Positions 6,649-13,491 of a stretch of 19,751 nucleotides of DNA are shown one piece after another. The translations under genes were made by a program, and so were the position numbers. The stretch covers positions 1 to 19,751 of the forward strand of contig NZ_JAPJNQ010000044.1 of the NCBI RefSeq assembly GCF_030826625.1, in the 5' to 3' direction. The DNA is from Corynebacterium sp. GTDB taxonomy: Bacteria; Actinomycetota; Actinomycetes; Mycobacteriales; Mycobacteriaceae. The notes under the pieces are model-generated. The model was not told the DNA's origin, searched no databases, and was given only the letters and a program-made list of their open reading frames with translations. Within the stretch, counting starts at the first letter, position 1; every line of letters starts with the position of its first letter.

Positions 6649-6711
6649 CCACACCGCACAACGATCCGCCCACACCACAAAATGATGCACCCACACCACA
6701 AATAGGGAAGA
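6649..6711. repeat. Three 21-bp direct repeats with core CCACACCACAAA
   Basis: Units start at 6649, 6670 and 6691. Each begins CCACACC; units 2 and 3 share CCACACCACAAA, while units 1 and 2 agree at 16 of 21 positions. The period equals two helical turns, so a protein bound to each copy would sit on the same DNA face. They lie between the divergent rpsP and acyltransferase promoters. Confidence 0.7.
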
Positions 6712-6725
6712 TCTTTCAGAAAGGA

Positions 6726-6731
6726 TACAAT
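6726..6731 (+). promoter_or_regulatory. Candidate -10 box of the acyltransferase gene
   Basis: TACAAT lies 42 nt before the GTG start at 6774. A small dyad (CTTTC-A-GAAAG) sits just upstream at about 6713-6723. No clear -35 is seen at the usual distance, so the promoter may depend on an activator, perhaps one bound at the adjacent 21-bp repeats. Confidence 0.35.
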
Positions 6732-6773
6732 ACCCGGGAATGTCTTAACCGCGATTAGTCGACTGAGCCTATT

Positions 6774-8849
6774 GTGACCCAAACGCTAGACAAGCCTTCC
6801 TACCGCTATGACTTGGACGGCCTCCGAGGCCTTGCCATTGCTCTAGTGGTAATTTTTCATATCTTCGTCGGCAGGGTTTCTGGTGGCGTGGATGTCTTCT
6901 TGCTGCTTTCCGGTTATTTTTTCCTCGGCTCACAATTGCGTTATGCGAGCCGCGAAGACGCCTCGCTCAACCCGTGGTGGCCGATCTGGCGCACAATCCG
7001 ACGCCTAGTCCCCGCACTGGCTCTGGTCATCGCGGTCACCGTCGTGCTGGTGTTCACGACTGCACCGTGGCTGATGAGCATCGATTTTGCCCAGCAGATC
7101 ACCGCCAGCCTGCTGTACTACCAGAACTGGGAACTCACCCGGCAAGATGCCGCCTATGCCGCCGCTGCCCCGGAAATCTCTCCCCTGCAGCACTTGTGGT
7201 CAATGCCCGTCCAAGGGCAGTTCTATCTTGCTGCCATAGTTTTCGCCTTAGCGCTGGCCTGGCTTCTGCGCTCCCGCCGCTCACACATCAACCGGGTGGC
7301 CGGCCCGATTTTGATCGTCGTCACCGTGGCTTCCTTTGCGTATGCCTCTCGCTACGGCTGGTACGGCACACCGGAAAACTACTATTCGACGTTTTCGCGT
7401 GCCTGGGAGCTCACCCTCGGTGCCGTTCTAGTGATTTATGGCAGCAAACTCACGCTGCCGCGTTGGCTGGCCGACGTCACCGGCGTCGTCGGTCTGGTGC
7501 TGCTGTTTGCCACTGGCATCATCGTCGAAGACTCCACTGCCTACCCCGGGCCGCTGTCCCTGTTGCCCATCGGCGGCGCAGTCTTGTTGATCCTCGGCGG
7601 TAACGGTTATCTCGCTCGCGGCCTGGCAACCCGCCCAATGCGTTGGCTCGGCGACATCGCATACTCGCTGTATCTGTGGCACTGGGCCTTGTTGATCTTG
7701 GCGACGAACTACTGGAATCCAAGCCCAAGCGCAGTGCTGGGAGTCAGCATCATTGCCGTCTCGCTGCTGCTGGCGTGGCTGACCTTCCGGTTCGTCGAAA
7801 AGCCGCTGCGGCAGCGCAGCAAACGCCGCAACAAAAACTCGCCGAAGATAGTCTGGCGTGGGCAGCTCCGAGAACACCCAGGCAAAGTCACGGGCGCAGT
7901 CGTGACGGTGCTCGCCGTACTCGCGTTATCTGTTGTACAACCCTGGTGGGCCCAACGCTTGCACGCCGAACGCAACCAACCGTTGCCACCGGAGACGTAT
8001 CCCGGAGTGCTGGCACAGTTTGACGCCGAGGCACCGGAAGGAATCGACACCGCGCCTGATCCGCAGCTGGTATCTAGCTTGCAGCCGGTCGTCTCTGAGG
8101 TGCATTGTTTCATGCCGAGGTCGTTTCCGTCCTCCACGGTGCAAATCGAGGAATCTCGCTACGGCGAACCGTGCGTTTTTGGCGACCATAACGCTGATAA
8201 AACGGTGTATTTAGTCGGTGGCTCACACGCGGAGCAATGGTCAGGGCCGCTGGATGCTCTCGGGAAAAAATACGGCTTCCGCCTTGAAGTGATGCTGCGC
8301 GCGGCATGCCCTATCGTGACCGGGCCGAAAGATCTGATCGTGGGAGCACACCAGATCGACGAAGATTGTTACGACTGGAGCCAACGGGTAATCGACAAGC
8401 TTGTCGACGAAAAACCCGACCTGGTGATCTCTAATTCCACCCGCCCCGTCGGCGAATACGGTCACGGTCCGGATTATGTGCCTTATGGTTATGCGGCCTT
8501 TTGGCAGGAACTTGCCGACGCCGATATCGACTTCGTTGGGCTGCGTGATAACCCGTGGGGCTTCCGGCCTGATGGTGAGCCCTTTGATTTCAGCAATTGC
8601 TTGGTCGAAGGTGGCTTGTGCTCGGTCGCGCGCAAGCAGGTTTACCAAGAACGCGATCCCGCCGAGCCGGTCTTAGAAGAACTAGGCATGAAATCTGTAG
8701 ATACCGCGGATTGGTTCTGCGGACTGCGGCGTTGTGAGGTTGTGATCGGCAATATCGCCGTCTATCGCGATATGCACCACATTTCGAATGCATACGCGAA
8801 ATCGGCCCAGCAGGTGCTGGAGCCGATTATCAAACGTTACGTGCGCTAG
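6774..8849 (+). CDS. Membrane acyltransferase (acyltransferase 3 family) with C-terminal SGNH domain
   Basis: Proteins of this OafA/YrhL type move an acyl group, often acetyl, across the membrane and attach it to an exported glycan, lipid or peptidoglycan. The 691-residue product opens with YRYDLDGLRGLAIALVVIFH, which carries the family histidine, then has about ten hydrophobic segments to near residue 395, including RWLGDIAYSLYLWHWALL and FRFVEKPLR. After one last helix comes an exported SGNH-hydrolase-like domain with GGSHA (Ser484) and DMHH (Asp666, His668/669), which would form the catalytic triad. The usual GDSHA appears as GGSHA. It starts with GTG at 6774 behind only a weak ribosome-binding site. 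In a corynebacterium the substrate could be a mycolate-containing lipid, arabinogalactan or peptidoglycan; nothing nearby decides this. Confidence 0.88.
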   Translation: MTQTLDKPSYRYDLDGLRGLAIALVVIFHIFVGRVSGGVDVFLLLSGYFFLGSQLRYASREDASLNPWWPIWRTIRRLVPALALVIAVTVVLVFTTAPWLMSIDFAQQITASLLYYQNWELTRQDAAYAAAAPEISPLQHLWSMPVQGQFYLAAIVFALALAWLLRSRRSHINRVAGPILIVVTVASFAYASRYGWYGTPENYYSTFSRAWELTLGAVLVIYGSKLTLPRWLADVTGVVGLVLLFATGIIVEDSTAYPGPLSLLPIGGAVLLILGGNGYLARGLATRPMRWLGDIAYSLYLWHWALLILATNYWNPSPSAVLGVSIIAVSLLLAWLTFRFVEKPLRQRSKRRNKNSPKIVWRGQLREHPGKVTGAVVTVLAVLALSVVQPWWAQRLHAERNQPLPPETYPGVLAQFDAEAPEGIDTAPDPQLVSSLQPVVSEVHCFMPRSFPSSTVQIEESRYGEPCVFGDHNADKTVYLVGGSHAEQWSGPLDALGKKYGFRLEVMLRAACPIVTGPKDLIVGAHQIDEDCYDWSQRVIDKLVDEKPDLVISNSTRPVGEYGHGPDYVPYGYAAFWQELADADIDFVGLRDNPWGFRPDGEPFDFSNCLVEGGLCSVARKQVYQERDPAEPVLEELGMKSVDTADWFCGLRRCEVVIGNIAVYRDMHHISNAYAKSAQQVLEPIIKRYVR

Positions 8850-8852
8850 CGC
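8843..8852. repeat. Palindrome across the convergent acyltransferase/ffh stops
   Basis: GCGCTAGCGC is a perfect 10-bp palindrome. It contains the TAG stop of the acyltransferase gene and touches the TAA stop of ffh, which are 3 nt apart. No hairpin with a T run is found here, so the two messages probably overlap at their 3' ends. Confidence 0.6.
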
Positions 8853-10412
8853 TTATTTCTTACCGAAGTTCAGCTTGCTCAAGTCGATATTTTCCATGCC
8901 CGGCGGCATTTGCTGTTGCATTTGCTGCAGGTCTTTCATTGACGGCATTCCACCGCCCATAGGCATATTCGGCATCGCTGGGCCCTGGCCTTTGCCTTTC
9001 TTGCGTTTGCCCTTTTTGTTCTTGCGTCCCTTCGGCTTCTTCTTCGTCGCCGAACGCTTCGAACCCATGCCTGGCATGCCGAATTGGCCAGCCATTTTGC
9101 TCATCATCTTCTTGGCTTCAAAGAAACGCTCGACAAGCTGATTGACCTCAGAAACCTCGACACCAGAACCGGCAGCGATACGCTTGCGGCGGGAAGCATT
9201 GAGGATCTTCGGATCGTTGCGCTCGGCGGGAGTCATACCGCGAATGATGGCCTGGATGCGATCGAGCTGTTTTTCGTCGACCATATCGGCCATCTTCGAC
9301 ATTTGGCTGCCGCCCGGCATCATCTTCAATAGATTGCCGATCGGCCCCATCTTGCGGACCATCATCAGCTGATCGAGGAAGTCGTTCAGCGTCATCTCGC
9401 CCGAGCCAAGCTTGTGGGCGGCTTGCTCTGCTTTTTGCTGATCCAGATTCGCCTCAGCCTGCTCGATCAGGGTGAGCATATCGCCCATGCCCAGGATCCG
9501 GCTGGCCATGCGCTCTGGGTGGAAGACATCAAAATCGGTGAGCTTCTCGCCCGTCGAGGCGTACAGGATCGGCTTACCGGTGACCTCACGGATCGACAGC
9601 GCCGCACCACCACGGGCGTCACCATCCAGCTTGGTCAAGACCACACCGGTGAAATCGACGCCATCGCGGAAAGCTTCAGCGGTGTGCACGGCATCCTGCC
9701 CGATCATCGAATCGATGACGAACAGAACTTCATCCGGGTTAACGGCATCGCGAATATTCCGGGCCTGATTCATCAGGGTTTCGTCGATACCCAAGCGACC
9801 CGCGGTATCGATAATCACGACGTCATGCTGCGCCTTGCGCGCCTCCTCGATGCCCTGCCGGGCCACCTCGACGGGATCACCGTGGGAGGTACCCATTTCA
9901 TGCTGCGAATCCATCGAAGTGCCAGGATCTGGCGCAAAGGTTTTCACACCAGCGCGTTCACCAACGATACGCAGCTGCTCAACCGCGCCTGGGCGTTGCA
10001 AGTCACAGGCGACAAGCATCGGCGCGTGACCTTTGCCTTCCAAGTGCTTTGCGAGCTTACCGGCCAGCGTGGTCTTACCCGCACCCTGCAGACCCGCCAA
10101 CATGATGACGGTGGGCGGGTTCTTCGCCAGGTTCAGACGACGGGTTTCGCCACCGAGGATGTCTTGCAACTCCTCATTGACGATTTTCACGACCTGCTGT
10201 GCGGGGTTCAGTGCCTCGGAAACTTCTGCACCGACCGCGCGTTCTTTAATGCGCTTGATGAAGCCGCGCACGACGGTGAGCGAAACGTCGGCCTCCAACA
10301 ACGCCAACCGGATTTCCCGGGCGGTGGCATTGATATCAGCTTCAGTCAGTTTGCCCTTGCCGCGAAGCCCTTTCAGGGCAGACTGTAGCCTGTCGGACAA
10401 TGACTCAAACAC
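8853..10412 (-). CDS. ffh: Signal recognition particle GTPase Ffh (SRP54)
   Basis: Ffh binds 4.5S RNA and the signal sequences of nascent membrane proteins and docks with FtsY. The 519-residue product has the N-terminal four-helix bundle (VFESLSDRLQ), the G domain with P-loop GLQGAGKTT (about 107-115), DTAGRLG from 202 and TKLDGDARGG from 260, and an M domain with MVRKMGPIGNLLKMMPG. It ends in a Lys-rich segment and a Met/Gly/Gln-rich tail. I place the start at the GTG at 10412, because GGGAG lies 9 nt upstream and the family begins there; 19 more codons are open but unsupported. About 12 extra residues between P-loop and DTAG resemble those I recall in other actinobacterial Ffh. It follows mrpG by 110 nt and converges with the acyltransferase gene. 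Confidence 0.95.
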   Translation of the reverse strand: MFESLSDRLQSALKGLRGKGKLTEADINATAREIRLALLEADVSLTVVRGFIKRIKERAVGAEVSEALNPAQQVVKIVNEELQDILGGETRRLNLAKNPPTVIMLAGLQGAGKTTLAGKLAKHLEGKGHAPMLVACDLQRPGAVEQLRIVGERAGVKTFAPDPGTSMDSQHEMGTSHGDPVEVARQGIEEARKAQHDVVIIDTAGRLGIDETLMNQARNIRDAVNPDEVLFVIDSMIGQDAVHTAEAFRDGVDFTGVVLTKLDGDARGGAALSIREVTGKPILYASTGEKLTDFDVFHPERMASRILGMGDMLTLIEQAEANLDQQKAEQAAHKLGSGEMTLNDFLDQLMMVRKMGPIGNLLKMMPGGSQMSKMADMVDEKQLDRIQAIIRGMTPAERNDPKILNASRRKRIAAGSGVEVSEVNQLVERFFEAKKMMSKMAGQFGMPGMGSKRSATKKKPKGRKNKKGKRKKGKGQGPAMPNMPMGGGMPSMKDLQQMQQQMPPGMENIDLSKLNFGKK

Positions 10413-10438
10413 GTCGTGTAACTCCCTACCGTTGGCAT

Positions 10439-10468
10439 TTAATAGCTCTACCAGCCTAGCCGGTTTCA
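10439..10468 (-). promoter_or_regulatory. Weak candidate promoter for ffh
   Basis: In the 110-nt gap between mrpG and ffh the minus strand has TATTAA (10444-10439), with TGAAAC about 18 nt upstream and an alternative TAGGCT (10458-10453). None is strong. I see no T-tailed hairpin in this gap, so read-through from the Mrp operon into ffh is also possible. Confidence 0.25.
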
Positions 10469-10522
10469 CCCGCGCAGGTCATATCACCCCGCGCTAAGCG
10501 ACGATCGTTGCGGGCTTACTGG

Positions 10523-10915
10523 CTAGTCGCGCTTTCGCGCCTGTCCGGTCTCCTGTTTGTACTGGAAATCCGCTGGGGAAACGAATTCACCTTCCCACAC
10601 GTTGGCCTCGTTGTACTGCACGTCCACGATGGCAACGTGGCGGAGAATCGACGAACGCGAAATCAGGATCGAGCCAATAGCTGAGGTGCCCAGCAACAAA
10701 ATAATCGCGCCGATACCGACGATCGCCGTCGACCAGCTCGGGTCAAGCAAGAAAACACCGATGATAATCATCGACACGCCGAAGCCGGATGCCGTCGATA
10801 AAACGGACATGCGGGCGTACACGTCACGGAATGTCAACATACCCGCACCACAGATGACGAAGTTCGCGGCGCCGATAAGGATGAAAACCGAGGAAATGAT
10901 TTCCATAACGTCCAT
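10523..10915 (-). CDS. mrpG: Mrp antiporter subunit MrpG
   Basis: MrpG is one of the small membrane subunits of the multi-protein Na+(K+)/H+ antiporter. The 130-residue product has three hydrophobic helices; between the first two lies GAGMLTFRDVYARMSVLSTAS, matching the family's pattern of a loop with DVYARMH-like residues. A hydrophilic tail of about 40 residues (from LRHVAIVDVQYNE) extends past the third helix into what is probably the cytoplasm. Its ATG overlaps the TAA of mrpF by one base (TAATG), so translation is coupled. It is the last gene of the Mrp operon; ffh follows after 110 nt. Confidence 0.9.
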   Translation of the reverse strand: MDVMEIISSVFILIGAANFVICGAGMLTFRDVYARMSVLSTASGFGVSMIIIGVFLLDPSWSTAIVGIGAIILLLGTSAIGSILISRSSILRHVAIVDVQYNEANVWEGEFVSPADFQYKQETGQARKRD

Positions 10916-11175
10916 TAGCGAGCCCCCCTCAACAAAGCACGCGACAGCGAGACCGCCGACAAAAAGCCCACCACTGACGCGACGAGCATCAGGTCAAAGG
11001 TATAGCCTGATCCCTTCAAGAACCCACTGAGTCCCAGAAGAGCGACCAGTACGAACAGAAGGAAGTCGGCTGCAGAAACTCGGTCTGAACGCGTCGGGCC
11101 CACCAGCATGCGGTAGGCAGCCGGCAGAGCAGACAGCGCGATCATCACGATAGCGATTGCGATTACGGTAGTCAT
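10915..11175 (-). CDS. mrpF: Mrp antiporter subunit MrpF
   Basis: MrpF is an 86-residue three-helix subunit of the Mrp antiporter. The motif AAYRMLVGPTRSDRVSAADF after the first helix is the family signature (a GPT-x-x-DRV type sequence). Its length is typical. The ATG overlaps the TGA of mrpE (ATGA), and its own TAA overlaps the mrpG start, which supports co-translation and balanced subunit supply. Confidence 0.93.
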   Translation of the reverse strand: MTTVIAIAIVMIALSALPAAYRMLVGPTRSDRVSAADFLLFVLVALLGLSGFLKGSGYTFDLMLVASVVGFLSAVSLSRALLRGAR

Positions 11176-11543
11176 TTGGCGTCCTCATTCAGTCGCGGAC
11201 GAAACATAATTCCTTTGAGCATGCGTTCTTCCATATCCCGCAAATCTTCACGTAGCTCATCGGCAGATTTGTTGTACATGCCGTGTACATACATGATGCG
11301 AACACCATCTTTGGTCTCGCCCGCACCAACGACGAGCGTACCCGGTGTAATGGTCACCAACGCCGCGAACAAGGTGTAGTGACCACCTTTGAAGCTGCGC
11401 GATTCATAGCGGGCCACACCCGGTGTGGAATCGTGCCCGCGAGAGATGATGTCACGAATCACCGACAGGTTAGCGACCACGAATTCTTTCAGATACCACA
11501 ACCAAAAGCCGAGCATGCGGAATGGCCACGTCAAAATTTCCAC
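11172..11543 (-). CDS. mrpE: Mrp antiporter subunit MrpE, short form
   Basis: MrpE supports assembly and full activity of the Mrp complex. The 123-residue product contains the conserved core: the helix LWYLKEFVVANLSVIRDI, then a second hydrophobic stretch with LVTITPGTLVV, then YVHGMYNKS and a C-terminal amphipathic region with ERRML-like residues (MEERMLKGI). It starts with GTG, whose first base overlaps the TAG of mrpD. Well-studied Bacillus MrpE proteins are near 158 residues and have two more N-terminal helices; here the protein begins almost directly at the helix before the core, so it is a short form. The frame upstream belongs to mrpD, and no earlier start is evident. Confidence 0.9.
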   Translation of the reverse strand: MEILTWPFRMLGFWLWYLKEFVVANLSVIRDIISRGHDSTPGVARYESRSFKGGHYTLFAALVTITPGTLVVGAGETKDGVRIMYVHGMYNKSADELREDLRDMEERMLKGIMFRPRLNEDAK

Positions 11544-13141
11544 TAGTTCTTCACCGCCTCGATATAGCTGGAGGTATCCATCAGGTTATTGGCGGCAACC
11601 TCAGAAAACTGCATCAAGTATTCGCCACCGACGCCCAGCACTAGGGTAATCACCGCGGTAATCACGGCTGGAGCAGCAAGCCAAAAACCGACCCGGGATT
11701 TCGGCTTCGTTGCCGTCGAAGTATTCGTCTCGGTCATGGTTTGGGAATCAGCACGGGTATAAGTAGCAACTCCTCCACCCAACGTCGCGTGCGCACTATC
11801 AGGATCTTGTCCAGCTGCTGGATCTGGAACCGGCGCTTTAGGGTCTCCCCAAAATACGCCGCCCCAAATCTTCAGCATCGACAATAGGGTGATTAGCGAA
11901 ACCACAACCATGACGATCAGCGCATAAACCTCTCCGGCTTCCCAGGTTGCCATCATCAGCGAGAACTTCGCGACAAATCCCGAGAACGGTGGAATACCCG
12001 CCAGCGAGAGAGCAGCAACGAAGAATGCCACTGCCATGATTGGTTCGCGTTTCGCCATCGCCGTGACTTTGCCCAACTCCCCGGTGCCGTATTTCACTTC
12101 GATGGCACCGGTAGACATGAACAGCGAAGCTTTCACGATCATGTGGTGGACCAAGTAGAAAATACCCGCGGCCAATCCCAGCTGCGTGAACAGCGCGACA
12201 CCAATCATGATGTAGCCAAGCTGGGAAACCATGTGGAACGCCAGGATGGATCGGGTTGTTTTCTCCCCGACCGCGCCCAAAACGCCAACCACCATGGTCA
12301 AGCTGAACAAGGCAATCATGATCCACAAGAAGCGTTCGTCGCCATCAAAGAGGACTGCGTAGATGCGGTAGATCATGTAGACGCCGACCTTGGTGTGCAG
12401 GCCGGAGAATAGCGCCGTGATCGCTGGGCTGGTGTACGGATAGGTCCGCGCCAGCCACGAATGCACCGGAACGATAGATGCTTTGATGAACATCGCCAGC
12501 AAGCAGACCGAACCTGCCAAGGCGACTGCAGGGTCTTCTTTCGCAGCACCAGCCAATTCAGCGAGGTTGATACTGCCCGCGGTGCCGTAGACCAGGCCGA
12601 CGCCAACCATATACAGTGTCGAACCAAGCAGATTCGAGGCGATGAACAAGCGCATACCGCCAACTAGCAAGGAGCCGCCCCGGCTGTGAATCGTCAGTGC
12701 ATACAGGCCGTACGACGGCAGCAGCATAATTTCCAGGCAGACGAAAAAGTTAAACAAATCGCCTGTGAGGATCGCGCCGAAGACTCCAGCCATCAAGATC
12801 AAGATCAATGGCGCGGAAAAACGCTGCTTTGTCAGACCCGAAGCGGCAGCAAACCACGCGCAGACCAGACCGAGCACAGCGGTGGTGACAAGCATCAGCA
12901 CGGCGAACATGTCAGCGACGAACGGAATCGCATATCCAAAGCCCCACATGCCGATGCCATGCGCGAGAGTTTGTCCATCAGAGACCAGTGGGAACAGCGC
13001 CGCCGAAGCGACGACTGCTCCGATCAAGGTTGCAAACAGGACGATATCCTGCAGGAGTTGGAAGCGGTATCCAACAACCAGCACGCCACCCAAAATCAGT
13101 GGTAACGCAGTAAACAGTGGTAAGAGTGCAGCAATATCCAT
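11543..13141 (-). CDS. mrpD: Mrp antiporter subunit MrpD, NuoN/NuoM-like
   Basis: MrpD is a large antiporter-like subunit, related to the proton-pumping subunits of respiratory complex I, and is thought to carry one ion path. The 532-residue product has about 14 hydrophobic segments. Glu137 in VCLEIMLLPSYGL falls at the same position as the essential glutamate I recall from Bacillus MrpD. The conserved lysine region is AMFIKASIVPVHSWLARTYP, and the later helices carry HHMIVKASLFMSTGAIE. An extra hydrophilic insertion of about 50 residues, rich in Pro, Asp and Thr, sits at about 430-480 before the last helix. It begins with ATG overlapping the mrpC TAA by one base. Confidence 0.95.
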   Translation of the reverse strand: MDIAALLPLFTALPLILGGVLVVGYRFQLLQDIVLFATLIGAVVASAALFPLVSDGQTLAHGIGMWGFGYAIPFVADMFAVLMLVTTAVLGLVCAWFAAASGLTKQRFSAPLILILMAGVFGAILTGDLFNFFVCLEIMLLPSYGLYALTIHSRGGSLLVGGMRLFIASNLLGSTLYMVGVGLVYGTAGSINLAELAGAAKEDPAVALAGSVCLLAMFIKASIVPVHSWLARTYPYTSPAITALFSGLHTKVGVYMIYRIYAVLFDGDERFLWIMIALFSLTMVVGVLGAVGEKTTRSILAFHMVSQLGYIMIGVALFTQLGLAAGIFYLVHHMIVKASLFMSTGAIEVKYGTGELGKVTAMAKREPIMAVAFFVAALSLAGIPPFSGFVAKFSLMMATWEAGEVYALIVMVVVSLITLLSMLKIWGGVFWGDPKAPVPDPAAGQDPDSAHATLGGGVATYTRADSQTMTETNTSTATKPKSRVGFWLAAPAVITAVITLVLGVGGEYLMQFSEVAANNLMDTSSYIEAVKN

Positions 13142-13488
13142 TACAGAACCACATCCTGCTCGCGGGCGAGGTTGATTTCTGGACGAGTGGCGTCATCTTT
13201 CTTGCCGATGGCCGCGGTAACGAACATCAGCACAGAGATGGAAAACGAAATCACAATGGCAGTCAACACCAGTGCTTGTGGCAGCGGGTCTGCTGCTTCG
13301 GCAACGGCGGCGGTGTCGTGGGTACCGAATGGTTCAGTGCGCGAGGCAGTACCGCCGGCTGCAATCAAGATCAGGTTGGCGCCGTGTGAAAGTAGCGTAA
13401 AGCCGAGTGCGATGCGCAGCATATCGCGGCGCATCATCAGATACACCGCGCAGCCGACGAGCAGGCCGGCAGAAATGGCGAGTGTCAT
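13141..13488 (-). CDS. mrpC: Mrp antiporter subunit MrpC, NuoK-like
   Basis: MrpC is a three-helix subunit related to NuoK of complex I and sits next to MrpD in the antiporter. The 115-residue product starts MTLAISAGLLVGCAVYLMM and contains the family stretch RIALGFTLLSHGANLILIAAGG, followed by an extracytoplasmic loop with TEPFGTHD, and the third helix PQALVLTAIVISFSISVLMF. The length is usual. It starts 3 nt after the TAA of mrpA, and its own TAA overlaps the start of mrpD. Confidence 0.94.
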   Translation of the reverse strand: MTLAISAGLLVGCAVYLMMRRDMLRIALGFTLLSHGANLILIAAGGTASRTEPFGTHDTAAVAEAADPLPQALVLTAIVISFSISVLMFVTAAIGKKDDATRPEINLAREQDVVL

Positions 13489-13491
13489 GGT

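Larger units (their letters stand above)
6449..6773. other. Divergent intergenic region between rpsP and the acyltransferase gene
   Basis: These 325 bp hold no gene I can support. From the rpsP side they contain the rpsP leader of about 140 nt, which includes a small hairpin (CCTGC at 6494-6498 against GCAGG at 6503-6507). Then come the putative rpsP promoter (6599-6627), three 21-bp direct repeats (6649-6711), and a weak -10-like box for the acyltransferase gene at 6726-6731. Confidence 0.7.

Noticed and set aside
6600..6782. Minus-strand 60-codon frame with repeated LWCG/RCGC heptads
   Set aside because: It starts at a TTG with no ribosome-binding site, and its heptad pattern is simply the translation of the 21-bp DNA repeats.
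9414..10388. Plus-strand open frame of 324 codons antisense to ffh
   Set aside because: It is a codon-bias shadow of ffh, with no domain and no start signals.
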